Below, piece by piece: positions 31,550-40,221 of a stretch of DNA of 43,514 bases; within the stretch, counting starts at the first letter, position 1, and each line of letters opens with the position of its first letter. A program made the position numbers and the translations under genes. The notes under the pieces are model-generated. The model did not search any database and was not told where the DNA came from. It saw only the letters and a list, made by a program, of their open reading frames with translations. This DNA is from VGJW01 sp035286125. GTDB lineage: Bacteria; Cyanobacteriota; Sericytochromatia; S15B-MN24; VGJW01. The DNA lies in the NCBI GenBank assembly GCA_035286125.1, contig JAYKIS010000080.1:1-43514 (forward strand), written 5' to 3'.

Positions 31550-32595
31550 TGCCCGTCCTTCTGCTGGCCTGGTCCTGGCTGCACCCGTCCCTGGACGGGA
31601 CGCGGTTGGTCTTTCCGGCCGACCATGGGGCCCATCCGGGTCACCGGACGGAGTGGTGGTACTGGACAGGACGCGTTGAGGCGCCCGGAGGACGCCCCTT
31701 CGGCTTTCAGGCCACGTTCTTCAGGCGTCAGTTGCCCCCAAGGCCACACGAGGCCGGCAATGCATGGGATGCCCGGGACCTGATGGTCGCCCATGCGGCG
31801 CTCGGTGATGTTCGCCGCGGCATCTTCCACCACGCGGAAGCCTCGGCCCGGACGGCCATGGAGCGCGCGCGCGCCGGGTCGCGCGGCCTCGACGTGGCTG
31901 TCGGAAACTGGTCTGCCGTGTCGACGGGGCAGGGTGTCCGCCTCTCCCTCCCCGTTGGTACGTGGGGCCTCGACCTGACCATGAATCCCCGGACCCCCCC
32001 GATGATTCATGGCCCGTCCGCCTACTCCAGGAAGTCGGATGTCCGGGACCAAGGCTCCCGGTATTACTCCCAGCCCCGGCTTGCCGTGTCAGGAACGGTC
32101 AGGATCGGCCACGAACGGCTCCCCGTGCGCGGCGAGGCGTGGCTGGACAGGGAATGGACCAGCAGCGGCCTCGGGCCCGACGCCGTGGGCTGGGACTGGT
32201 TCAGCCTCACGCTCGCCGACGGGCGGGACGTCATGGCCTATGTCCTGCGCCATCCGGACGGACATCGGCTGGCAGTCAGCCGCGCCTCGATCCGACATCC
32301 GGACGGACGCCAGGCCACGTGGATGCCGGGTCCCGGAAGGCTCGATGCCCAAAGGACCTGGACCAGTCCCAGCAGCGGCATCAGGTATCCTGCCGGCTGG
32401 ACCATGGTTCTGCCGGACGACCCGGCCCCCCTCACCATCACGCCCATCCTGGCCGATCAGGAGTTGCGCACGGCGCGAACGACGGGGGTGACCTACTGGG
32501 AGGGACTGGTCGAGGTGCGCCGCGCCAACCGTCCGGCGGGCTGGGGCTTCGTGGAACTTACGGGCTATGGACGTGGAGGCCGGCCCATCCTCTGA
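31546..32595 (+). CDS. AttH/CrtC-like lipocalin-type protein (COG5621-like)
   Basis: The protein has 349 residues with an ATG at 31546 that overlaps the permease stop (ATGA). HRTEWWYWTGRVEAPGGRPF near the N-terminus, RYYSQPRLAVSGTV in the middle and the GEAWLDREWTSSGLGPDAVGWDWF region are the conserved blocks of the AttH/hydroxyneurosporene-hydratase-like family, which folds as two lipocalin-like barrels. The N-terminus (MMPVLLLAWSW) is a short hydrophobic start but not a clear signal. In AttEFGH-type loci this protein goes with LolD-like ATPase and FtsX permeases. It probably binds a lipid-like molecule. True carotenoid hydration is unlikely, as no carotenoid genes are nearby. Confidence 0.85.
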   Translation: MMPVLLLAWSWLHPSLDGTRLVFPADHGAHPGHRTEWWYWTGRVEAPGGRPFGFQATFFRRQLPPRPHEAGNAWDARDLMVAHAALGDVRRGIFHHAEASARTAMERARAGSRGLDVAVGNWSAVSTGQGVRLSLPVGTWGLDLTMNPRTPPMIHGPSAYSRKSDVRDQGSRYYSQPRLAVSGTVRIGHERLPVRGEAWLDREWTSSGLGPDAVGWDWFSLTLADGRDVMAYVLRHPDGHRLAVSRASIRHPDGRQATWMPGPGRLDAQRTWTSPSSGIRYPAGWTMVLPDDPAPLTITPILADQELRTARTTGVTYWEGLVEVRRANRPAGWGFVELTGYGRGGRPIL

Positions 32596-32672
32596 AGCTT
32601 CAGCAGAACTTGAGCCGCCCTTTACCTTGCCTCCCCGAGACCGCGCGATAACCCCGGAGAGGAGTCAAGGAT

Positions 32673-33356
32673 ATGCATCGCACGCGCTGGGCGGGAATTC
32701 TGCTGGTGGCCACGCTGGCCAGCGGCTGCGGCCTGCGGGACGAGATGACGACTGCCTCGTCGCTTGCGCTCACGGCCTCGCCGTCCAGCGATATGGCGCT
32801 GCCGGATCCCGCCTACACCTACGAGCCCTTGCCGTGGGCCACGGATGACGTTCCCGTGGCGACGGACGACCTGAACCTGCCGGGCTTGCCCGAGGCAACG
32901 CCCTCGCCGGCCGCATCGCCCTCTGCCGAGCCGACCCCGGTCCAGACAGCCACGCCCGATGCGACCGCATCCGTTCCACCGGTCCCTGTTGTGGAACCCA
33001 CCCCCCAGCCCGTGCCCACGGCTGTCCCGACGCCCGTCGTGACGCCGGCCCCGCTGCCTACCCCGGTTCCGGTCGTGCCTGCACCGGCTGAACTCACCTT
33101 CACGACCAAGCGCACATGGACGACGGGTTTCTCGTTGTTCGGCACGCTTCGTGCCCATACCGAGTTGCAAGTCTGGAACCAGTCCTTCTTCGGCACCCGC
33201 CAGGCCATCGTGACCGTAGCCTTCACCCGGAAGGGCGCCGTGGTCGAGACGCGGGAATATACCGTCACGGTTCCGCCGGCCGACATCAGGCTCTACACCT
33301 TCGACTCCGAGGAAGCCGCAGACGACGTCATCCTCTCGACCCGCGGCGTGAACTGA
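32673..33356 (+). CDS. Pro/Thr-rich lipoprotein of unknown function
   Basis: The protein has 227 residues. AGGAG precedes the ATG. The signal ends with LASGC. Residues 75-140 are a Pro/Thr/Ala/Val-rich linker of P-T-P-V-P type repeats. The last 85 residues form a beta-rich domain (LTFTTKRTWTTGFSLFGTLR, TELQVWNQSFFGTRQAIVTV, REYTVTVPPADIRLYTF) that looks like an Ig-like or FixG-like fold. It is probably lipid-anchored with the domain held away from the membrane by the linker. It converges on rnj with 12 bases between stops. No family is recognised. Confidence 0.72.
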   Translation: MHRTRWAGILLVATLASGCGLRDEMTTASSLALTASPSSDMALPDPAYTYEPLPWATDDVPVATDDLNLPGLPEATPSPAASPSAEPTPVQTATPDATASVPPVPVVEPTPQPVPTAVPTPVVTPAPLPTPVPVVPAPAELTFTTKRTWTTGFSLFGTLRAHTELQVWNQSFFGTRQAIVTVAFTRKGAVVETREYTVTVPPADIRLYTFDSEEAADDVILSTRGVN

Positions 33357-33368
33357 TCCCGAAGTGGC

Positions 33369-35048
33369 TCAGGCGCCGAGCACGGACACCAGCAGGACCG
33401 GCCGGCGCCGCGAGCGCTCGTTCAGGAAACGTGACAGCGACTCGGAGACTGCGACTCGCAGGGCCTCGTGGCTCACTGTCCCCTCGGCACGGCAACGCGC
33501 GACCACGTCCGCAATCAGTGCCTCGGCGTCAGGAAGCATCTTCATGAACTCGCTGCCGTGGACGAAGCCCTGGGAAAGCAGGCGTGGCAGGTCCGCCAAT
33601 TGACCGGACTCGTCCACTGTCAGCGCGACGGAGACGACGCCTTCCATGGCCAGTTGCTTGCGGTCCTTGAGAACCGCAGCACCGATATCCTTGAGCAGTT
33701 GGCCGTCGACCAGAAAGGGTGTCGAGGGCACCGGATCCCCGAACCGCCCCCCCTCAGGCCCCAATTCGAGCACGGCACCATTCTCCATCAGGAAGCAGTG
33801 CTGCGGGGGCACGCCCATCTGGATGGCCAGTTCGGCGTGGTGGATCAGGTGGCGGGGTTCGCCGTGGACCGGGATGAAGTAACGGGGCCGCGTCAGCGAC
33901 AGCATGATCTTGAGCTCCTCGCGACTGGCGTGGCCCGAAACGTGCCGCGTCGCCCGGGCATTGCTGCGCTCGCCCTCGTAGATCACGTGCACACCACGGC
34001 TGAAGAGTTTGTTGATCGTTCGCCCCACGCTGCGCTCGTTGCCCGGGATGGGCACGGCCGAGAGGATGACGGTGTCCCCTTCCATGGCCGTGACGTGCTT
34101 GTGGTCGCCGTGCGCAATCCGGGACAGACCGCTCATCGGCTCGCCCTGGCTGCCCGTCGTCACGATACAGACCTGCTCGGGAGGCAGGGCCATCATATCC
34201 TCGATGCGCCAGAGTGCTCCCTCCGGCACCGTCATGTAGCCCATCTTGAGCGCCTGTTCCGTCACTTGCTGCATGCTGCGCCCCACCAGGGCGACACGGC
34301 GTCCGTAGGCGTGCGCGACCTCGATGATTTGCTGGACCCGCTGCACATTGGAGGCAAAGGTCGCGACGATGACGCGACCGGCCGCATCCCCGAAGGCATG
34401 GCGCAGGCCCTCGCCGACCACGCGCTCGGAGGGAGTCATGCCCTCGCGTTCGGCATTGGTCGAATCGGAGAGCAGCGCCAGGACGCCCTCTTCGCCCAGC
34501 GCGGAAAAGCGGAAGTAGTCGAAACGATGGCCGTCCATCGGCGTCTGGTCCATCTTGAAGTCGCCGGAGTACACCACGGTACCCATCGGGGTCCCGATGC
34601 CGAAGCCCACGGCATCGACGATCGAGTGGCAAACCCGGATGAACTCGACGGCCATGCCTCCGGCCTGCACGACGGAGCGAGGCTCGCAAGGCACCAGCGG
34701 TACCTTGCCGCGAAGGCTGGCGACCTCGTGCAGCTTGCGCTGGACCAGGGCGATGGTGAACGGGGTGCCATAGACGGGCACCTCGGGATTCGGCAGTTCG
34801 CGATACAGGAACGGCAAACCGCCGATGTGGTCCTCGTGGCCATGCGAGACGAAGACGCCCCGCAACTTGTGGGCCCGCTCCACCACATAGGTGAAGTCCG
34901 GAATGACGAGGTCGACTCCGTACATTTCCTCGGTCGGAAAGGCGAAGCCGCAATCCAGCATCACCATGTCCTGCTCGGACTCGATCAGCCAGCAATTCTT
35001 GCCGATCTCGCCAAGGCCCCCCAGCGGGATGATGCGAATGGCCGTCAC
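33369..35048 (-). CDS. rnj: ribonuclease J
   Basis: The protein has 559 residues of the metallo-beta-lactamase/beta-CASP family. The start is MTAIRIIPLGGLGEIGKNCW. The metal site H69-x-H71-x-D73-H74 is in FVSHGHEDHIGG; further ligands are in VCHSIVDAVGF and YSGDFKMDQTP. Beta-CASP motifs include LLSDSTNAEREG, VIVATFASNVQRVQQI, VTTGSQGEP and HVSGHASREELK, with the final PVHGEPRHL. It is a 5' exo/endoribonuclease central to mRNA decay in many bacteria. It overlaps dapA by four bases, a pairing found in several Gram-positive and cyanobacterial genomes. Confidence 0.97.
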   Translation of the reverse strand: MTAIRIIPLGGLGEIGKNCWLIESEQDMVMLDCGFAFPTEEMYGVDLVIPDFTYVVERAHKLRGVFVSHGHEDHIGGLPFLYRELPNPEVPVYGTPFTIALVQRKLHEVASLRGKVPLVPCEPRSVVQAGGMAVEFIRVCHSIVDAVGFGIGTPMGTVVYSGDFKMDQTPMDGHRFDYFRFSALGEEGVLALLSDSTNAEREGMTPSERVVGEGLRHAFGDAAGRVIVATFASNVQRVQQIIEVAHAYGRRVALVGRSMQQVTEQALKMGYMTVPEGALWRIEDMMALPPEQVCIVTTGSQGEPMSGLSRIAHGDHKHVTAMEGDTVILSAVPIPGNERSVGRTINKLFSRGVHVIYEGERSNARATRHVSGHASREELKIMLSLTRPRYFIPVHGEPRHLIHHAELAIQMGVPPQHCFLMENGAVLELGPEGGRFGDPVPSTPFLVDGQLLKDIGAAVLKDRKQLAMEGVVSVALTVDESGQLADLPRLLSQGFVHGSEFMKMLPDAEALIADVVARCRAEGTVSHEALRVAVSESLSRFLNERSRRRPVLLVSVLGA

Positions 35049-35947
35049 GCCATCACCCCTGCGGCGGCTGCCACACCGGTGTCACGAAGCAACGTCTCCA
35101 GCCTCTGGCGATCGGCTGCGTCCAGGTCGACGAGGGGCAGGCGGACCCCGCCAACGGGCACGCCGGCCCACGCGAGCGCCGCCTTCACGGGTGCCGGACT
35201 GGGCGCCAGGAACAAGCCCTGCATCAGATCGTAAAGCTCGAGGTGCAATGCCCGGGCCGTCGCGAGATCACCCTCGGCGGCGGCCTCGACGAGGCGACGC
35301 AGGCGTGGTCCAGCGACATGGGAGGCAACACTGATGACGCCATGGCCGCCGACAGCCATGATGGGCAAGGTCAGGCTGTCGTTGCCGCTGTAGAGCAGGA
35401 ATCCGGGCGGGGTCGCACGGATGAACTCGGTGGCCACGTCGAGGCTTGCCGAACTGTCCTTGAGCGCGACGATGGTCGGACAGTCCGCAGCAAGGCGACC
35501 GACCATGGCCGCCGTAAGGGCAACGCCTGTCCGCGGAGGATGGTTGTACAGGATGACCGGTCGGTCGGTGGCGGCCGCAACCGCGCGGAAATGCGCCTCG
35601 AGGCCGCGGGCATCCGGCTTGTTGTAGTAGGGGGCAATCACGAGCAGGCCGGAGACGCCGCGTTCGGCTGCCCTGCGCGCCATCCGCACAGCGGCGGCCG
35701 TGTCGTTGGAGCCGGTGCCCATGATGACGCGGTCTGCACCCACGGCCGCCACCACCGTCTCGAGCAGGGCATCCCGTTCGGCCTCGGAGAGCGTCGGGCT
35801 CTCGCCGGTCGTGCCGTTGATCACGAGGCCCTCGGAACCCTCGGAGAGAAGGTGGCGTGCGAGATGGGCCGCTGCCGGAAGGTCAAGGGCACCATCCGTT
35901 CCGAAGGGCGTCACCATGGCCGTGAGCAGGCGTCCGGGCAGGTTCAT
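35045..35947 (-). CDS. dapA: 4-hydroxy-tetrahydrodipicolinate synthase
   Basis: The protein has 300 residues. AGGAGG lies seven bases before the ATG at 35947. NGTTGESPTLS (44-54), the catalytic K163 in VALKDSSASLD, Y134 and R139 in LYNHPPRTG are the expected residues. It joins pyruvate with aspartate semialdehyde in the lysine and diaminopimelate pathway. Other members of the DHDPS superfamily share the fold, but the Arg that contacts the semialdehyde and the coupling to rnj favour dapA. It is divergent from the nucleotidase gene across 145 bases that contain the promoters. Confidence 0.93.
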   Translation of the reverse strand: MNLPGRLLTAMVTPFGTDGALDLPAAAHLARHLLSEGSEGLVINGTTGESPTLSEAERDALLETVVAAVGADRVIMGTGSNDTAAAVRMARRAAERGVSGLLVIAPYYNKPDARGLEAHFRAVAAATDRPVILYNHPPRTGVALTAAMVGRLAADCPTIVALKDSSASLDVATEFIRATPPGFLLYSGNDSLTLPIMAVGGHGVISVASHVAGPRLRRLVEAAAEGDLATARALHLELYDLMQGLFLAPSPAPVKAALAWAGVPVGGVRLPLVDLDAADRQRLETLLRDTGVAAAAGVMA

Positions 35948-36092
35948 GGGGGGCCTCCTGGTGCATCGTCGCGCCGCATGGTCCCACGCCGGCGATGCTG
36001 GGGCAAGCACAGCCGGGAAGCCCCGGAGAGGCCGCACGCAACTTAACGTGAAATTAGGTTCAGAAATCGGCTAAGGTCGGGATAAGAAAACC

Positions 36093-37817
36093 ATGGCCAA
36101 CATGCTGCCCCCCCGTCACGTCGCCACCTCCCTGATTGCGGGGGTTCTGGCTGCCGGTATCCTTGCCGGCTGCGGCGGTTCCAGCCAGGGCTACCTGCCC
36201 TCGGGCAACCGGGCATTGAAGTACCGGGCCAACGGTATTCCCGTAACGCCGGGCTTCCCTGACCTGGGCCAGGCGCCCCTGGTCCCCGCCGATCCCTCGC
36301 TGGCCGGGCAGCCCGTACCGTTTTCGGTGCTCTACACGAGCGACATCCACTCGCGCATCGAACCGTTCGCCGACGACTACTACTACGCCACCTACGCCGG
36401 CAAGGGCGGCTTCGCGCGTCTCGCGACCAAGACTGCCGAGCTTCGTGCCCAGCAGCCCCAATCGGTTCTGGTCGACTCGGGCGACTACCTGCAGGGGACG
36501 CCCTACTTCAACTTCTTCAAGGGCGAGGCCGAGATGCGCCTGATGAGCATGCTGGGCTTCAGCGCGCTGACCATCGGCAATCACGAGTTCGACAACGGCG
36601 TGGATGACCTGCGCCGGGCCATGGGCTACTACAACAACCGGCCCGTTACCTCGAACGTGACGTTCAATCCCGAGTTCGCCAGCCGCTACACGGTCGTCAA
36701 GGCAGGCAAGCTGCGGGTTGGCATCTTCGGCCTGCTGACCGAGGTGGACGGGCTGATCGCTCCGCCCAACTTCCAGAGCGCGACCTACTACGATCCGCTG
36801 GCGACGGCACGCGCCGTCGTCGAGCGCCTGCGCCGCGAGGCGGATGTCGTGGTGTGCGTCTCCCACGTGGGCACCGTTCCGCCCTGGGCCGATGAGCACG
36901 AGCGCGACCATGCCGACGAGCATGCCTCGGACGCCGCCAGCAGTGAAGGCGACCACGTCACGGACGAGACCATCGCAGCCAAGGTGCCGGGGATTGACGT
37001 GCTGGTCAGCGGCCACACCCACGTCATGATCAAGCGTCCCAAGGTCTTCGAGAACAACGGTGAGCGCTGCCTGATCGTTTCCCCCGGATTCGGCGGCGGC
37101 TTCCTGGGCAAACTGGACCTGACGCTGCGTGACGGCAAGGTCGAGGCTTACCAGAACAACCTGATTGCCCTCGATCGCACGGTTCGCCCCGATCCCGCCA
37201 TCGAAGCCGCCATCGCGCCCTACAAGGCCCGTGTCGACAGCGTGGTCAAGGAAGTCATCGGCACGGCCAATGGCGACTTCAAGCGGTATGCGACAGGTGC
37301 CGTGGAGTCGGCGCTCAACAACCTGATCGCAGATGCGTCGCTGGCGGCTGCCCGGACCCTCGACCCCGAGGTCGCCTTCGCCGTCTCGAGCAGCGGAACG
37401 CCCCGCAACCACATCCTCCACGGGCAGATCCGCATCGAGGATGCCTTCTATGCCCTGCCCTTCGACAACAAGCTGGTGATGATGACCGTCGACGGCAAGA
37501 CGGCCAAGGAAGTGCTGCGCATCCAGCGGCGCCCGAACGAGCGCAAGCGCCACGCCATCGCCGGCGCCACGTACATGGTGCAGGCCAACGGCGATATTGC
37601 CTCGATCAAGATCGGCGGCAAGGCCTTCGATGAGAATCGTACCTACAAGGTAGTGGTCACGGACTACATGGCCGAGGGCGGCGCCGGCTTCGCGATGCTT
37701 CCAGGCAAGACCCGGCGTGACCTGCAGGTCCTGCAGCGGGACGCGCTCATCGCCCACATTCGGGCCAAGCGGCAGCTCATGCCGGAGGTTGGCCGCATCG
37801 TCGCCCGGAACCGGTGA
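36093..37817 (+). CDS. 5'-nucleotidase/metallophosphoesterase family lipoprotein
   Basis: The protein has 574 residues. The signal ends in LAGC. The metallophosphoesterase half shows YTSDIHSRIEP, VDSGDYLQGTP, TIGNHEFDNG, CVSHVG and SGHTHVMI. The C-terminal half matches the 5'-nucleotidase substrate domain (GAVESALNNLIADASL, LPFDNKLVMMTVDGKTAKEV, YKVVVTDYMAEGG). It should hydrolyse nucleotides or related phosphate esters outside the cytoplasm using two metal ions. Odd point: directly after the SHVG loop is an insertion of about 25 residues (267-291) dense in Asp, Glu and His, with three D-E-H triplets. This may bind extra metal. Confidence 0.93.
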   Translation: MANMLPPRHVATSLIAGVLAAGILAGCGGSSQGYLPSGNRALKYRANGIPVTPGFPDLGQAPLVPADPSLAGQPVPFSVLYTSDIHSRIEPFADDYYYATYAGKGGFARLATKTAELRAQQPQSVLVDSGDYLQGTPYFNFFKGEAEMRLMSMLGFSALTIGNHEFDNGVDDLRRAMGYYNNRPVTSNVTFNPEFASRYTVVKAGKLRVGIFGLLTEVDGLIAPPNFQSATYYDPLATARAVVERLRREADVVVCVSHVGTVPPWADEHERDHADEHASDAASSEGDHVTDETIAAKVPGIDVLVSGHTHVMIKRPKVFENNGERCLIVSPGFGGGFLGKLDLTLRDGKVEAYQNNLIALDRTVRPDPAIEAAIAPYKARVDSVVKEVIGTANGDFKRYATGAVESALNNLIADASLAAARTLDPEVAFAVSSSGTPRNHILHGQIRIEDAFYALPFDNKLVMMTVDGKTAKEVLRIQRRPNERKRHAIAGATYMVQANGDIASIKIGGKAFDENRTYKVVVTDYMAEGGAGFAMLPGKTRRDLQVLQRDALIAHIRAKRQLMPEVGRIVARNR

Positions 37818-37841
37818 TTGGCGGCAAGATAGCGAGCGGCC

Positions 37842-39140
37842 TTGGCCGCTGAGGGCAAGGCCGACCGGCCCTGGTCCTCCTGGGGGGTGCGCCCCTTCAG
37901 GCGCCTGATCATCGGGCAGGCGGTGTCGAGTCTGGGCACCCAGATGCAGCAGGTGGCCCTTGCGTGGCAGCTCTGGTCGCTGACGCACGACCCACTCGTC
38001 ATGGGTGCGATGGGCCTCGCCAAGGCCCTGCCCATCCTGCTGCTGGCCCCGCTCGGAGGTGTCGGGGCGGATCGCCGGGATCGCAGGCGCATCATGCTCG
38101 TGACCCAGGCGACGATGGCGCTGGTCGCCGCCACCTTCCTGCTGCTGACGGTGACCCAGCGGCTTTCGGTCCCGCTGTTGCTGGGCCTGGTGGCGTTGCA
38201 CGCCGCGGCCGTGGCCTTCGACAATCCGGCCCGCGGGGCCCTGGTGCCGGCACTGGTGCCGGCCGACCGCCTGGCCCATGCCCTCTCGCTCAGCGTCTCG
38301 GGCTGGCAGATGGCGGCCGTCGCTGGGCCTCTCGCGGGTGGCCTGCTGCTCGCAGGTGGCCACGGTGCCGGGCTCATCCACGCCCTCGATGCCGCATCCT
38401 ACCTTGCCGTACTTGGCGCCCTTTTCCATTTGCCTGCCATCTTGCCGGCCACGGATACCCCGGGCGTCATACAACCCGCCTGGACCAGCTGGCTCGAAGC
38501 CTGGCGCTTCATGCTGGCGGATCGACTGCTTTGGGCGACGATGGTCATCGACTTTGCCTCGACTTTTCTGGGGGCATCGATGGTCCTGATGCCTGCCCTT
38601 GCGGAGCAGAGCCACCACGGTGGCGCAAGGGAGCTGGGCATGCTCATGGCCGCACAACCGCTGGGCGCAACCCTGGCCGCCGGCCTGCTGTCCCTCATGC
38701 CGCCCATCCGGAGGGAAGGTCCTGTCTTCCTGCTGATGATTGGAATCTACGGCCTGGGCTGGGTCGCCTTCGGACAGATGCGTTCCCTGCTGCCGGCGCT
38801 GCTGTGCCTGGTCGTGGCGGGCGCGGCAGACAGCATCAGCACGGTCATCCGGGCTCACCTCAGGCAGGCTCGTACACCGGATTCGATGCGTGGCCGTGTC
38901 ACCAGCATCGGGATGATGTTCTACATCGGTGGCCCACAACTGGGTGAGGCAGAGGCCGGGGCGATGGCTCGCTGGCTTGGGCCCGGTGCTGCGGTCAGCG
39001 TGGGAGGCGCCGCCATTCTGGCCTTGGCCGCCCTCGCCACGGCAAGCATTCCGGAGCTAAGACGCCATCAAGGTCAGCGGACGGACATCCGGACTGCCCC
39101 AGAAGCCTCATCCGCCACACCCGATGGCCGGAAGGCGTAG
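37842..39140 (+). CDS. MFS transporter, EntS-like (MFS_3)
   Basis: The protein has 432 residues. I use the TTG at 37842, 24 bases after the nucleotidase stop; no in-frame ATG precedes the first helix. FRRLIIGQAVSSLGTQMQQV is the typical first helix of the EntS/MFS_3 group, followed by LLLAPLGGVGADRRDRRRIM (motif A) and FDNPARGALVPALVPADRL. A second motif occurs in RTPDSMRGRVTSIGMMF. Members export siderophores, macrolides or related molecules by proton antiport; the substrate is unknown here. The last 67 bases overlap the end of the convergent LysM gene, so the hydrophilic C-terminal tail is coded on both strands. Confidence 0.9.
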   Translation: MAAEGKADRPWSSWGVRPFRRLIIGQAVSSLGTQMQQVALAWQLWSLTHDPLVMGAMGLAKALPILLLAPLGGVGADRRDRRRIMLVTQATMALVAATFLLLTVTQRLSVPLLLGLVALHAAAVAFDNPARGALVPALVPADRLAHALSLSVSGWQMAAVAGPLAGGLLLAGGHGAGLIHALDAASYLAVLGALFHLPAILPATDTPGVIQPAWTSWLEAWRFMLADRLLWATMVIDFASTFLGASMVLMPALAEQSHHGGARELGMLMAAQPLGATLAAGLLSLMPPIRREGPVFLLMIGIYGLGWVAFGQMRSLLPALLCLVVAGAADSISTVIRAHLRQARTPDSMRGRVTSIGMMFYIGGPQLGEAEAGAMARWLGPGAAVSVGGAAILALAALATASIPELRRHQGQRTDIRTAPEASSATPDGRKA

Positions 39141-40138
39141 CGGCGAACGCCCCAGAGCTTGTTCTCATCGCCCAGCCACTGCGCGAACTCGACCGAGCCG
39201 GGCTTGAGCTCGAGCATCTCGATGGGGGTGATGTCGAGCGTCGCCCATGTCACGGGCTGGCCGTTCCGCGAGAGGTTGTCGTATGAGCCGTAGGCGAGGA
39301 GCACCGTGCCGTCGTCCTTGCGGCCCACGTAGTTGACGGTGTGGTTGACGATGCCGTCGCCGTCCCAGTCATAGAACAGGATGTCCCCGGGCTCGAGGTC
39401 ATCGAGGTCGATGCGCCCGGTCCGCCTGTCTGCACCGGCGATCCCGTCACCGTCGTGGTCAGGTACGGGACGGGTGAATTGCTTGGCCAGGTTGTCGGCA
39501 TTGACCCGGGACAGGAAGTAAGTGGGGCCCTGCACGTTCGGAAGGCCACCGGGATTGGCCTTGTCGTAGCGATGCCAGGTCCCGGCCCGATCCACCGGGT
39601 TGGGCAACTGCTCGTGCTTGGAGAAGTCGCTCAGGATCTTGGCCGCAAGGTCCGCACAATCGATCTCGGTACCCGCGGACCGAAGACGGTTGACATGCTC
39701 GGGCACGAAAGCAGAGAAGCGGGCGGAAGTCTCCTTGGTCCATCGTCCCTGGTCATCCAGCGCGCGCGACCGGACGAACCTGTCGCCCTGCACGGGGCCA
39801 ACAGGACGAGGTTCGGTCGCAGGACGTGCCCCGCGGGGGGCGGGCGCCGGAGCAGGAGTGATCGGCCCAGAAGGAGCCGCAGGAGTGGCAGGAGCAGGTG
39901 CCGGGGCAGGCGAGGAGGCGCTGGCCCCGGGCAGGCGCAGGGTCATGCCGGGATGAATCAGGCCACCCGTCCGGGCCAACAAGGCTTGATTCGCGGCTTC
40001 CAATTCCCGCCAGCGACGCCCGTCACCGAGGTGACGCTGGGCGATGCCCCAGAGCGTGTCCTTGTCACGAACCGTGACGGTCCCGGCAGCCGCAGGTCGT
40101 CCACCCTGGGTAGACCCTCGCTGAATCGACTGGGGCAC
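39074..40138 (-). CDS. LysM-domain amidase/NlpC-like protein with calcium-loop motifs
   Basis: The protein has 354 residues with a GTG start and AGGAGG six bases upstream. Residues 21-70 are a LysM peptidoglycan-binding domain (GTVTVRDKDTLWGIAQRHLG). An Ala/Pro-rich linker runs to about 115. The catalytic part resembles Amidase_6/NlpC-type cysteine hydrolases: C161 in EIDCADLAAKIL and H266 in DGIVNHTVNYVG, with LEPGDILFYDWDGDG just before it. Two D-x-D-x-D-G type loops (227-232 and 257-262) could bind calcium; the second touches the catalytic His. No signal peptide is visible, so how it reaches the wall is unclear. Confidence 0.8.
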   Translation of the reverse strand: MPQSIQRGSTQGGRPAAAGTVTVRDKDTLWGIAQRHLGDGRRWRELEAANQALLARTGGLIHPGMTLRLPGASASSPAPAPAPATPAAPSGPITPAPAPAPRGARPATEPRPVGPVQGDRFVRSRALDDQGRWTKETSARFSAFVPEHVNRLRSAGTEIDCADLAAKILSDFSKHEQLPNPVDRAGTWHRYDKANPGGLPNVQGPTYFLSRVNADNLAKQFTRPVPDHDGDGIAGADRRTGRIDLDDLEPGDILFYDWDGDGIVNHTVNYVGRKDDGTVLLAYGSYDNLSRNGQPVTWATLDITPIEMLELKPGSVEFAQWLGDENKLWGVRRYAFRPSGVADEASGAVRMSVR

Positions 40139-40143
40139 ACGAC

Positions 40144-40161
40144 ACCTCCTGTTCTGGAGGT
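40144..40161 (-). promoter_or_regulatory. hairpin sequestering the ribosome binding site of the LysM amidase
   Basis: In mRNA sense ACCTCC-AGAACA-GGAGGT forms a six-pair perfect stem with a six-base loop. The 3' arm is the Shine-Dalgarno sequence itself, five bases before the GTG start. Opening of this stem would be needed for translation, as in RNA thermometers or simple translational switches. Confidence 0.55.
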
Positions 40162-40221
40162 TATCGGCCGCTCGAACCCGTCAGTCGTTTAAGGAGCGCT
40201 CAAGACAACACCAAGAGTCGT

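Noticed and set aside
31546..32595. Calling the AttH/CrtC-like gene a carotenoid 1,2-hydratase.
   Set aside because: No carotenoid genes nearby; the ABC context fits the AttH group better.
36060..38939. A 959-residue open frame on the minus strand, opposite the nucleotidase and MFS genes.
   Set aside because: It is rich in His, Gln, Gly and Arg with no domain, and the plus strand has two well-recognised proteins. High G+C produces long antisense frames.
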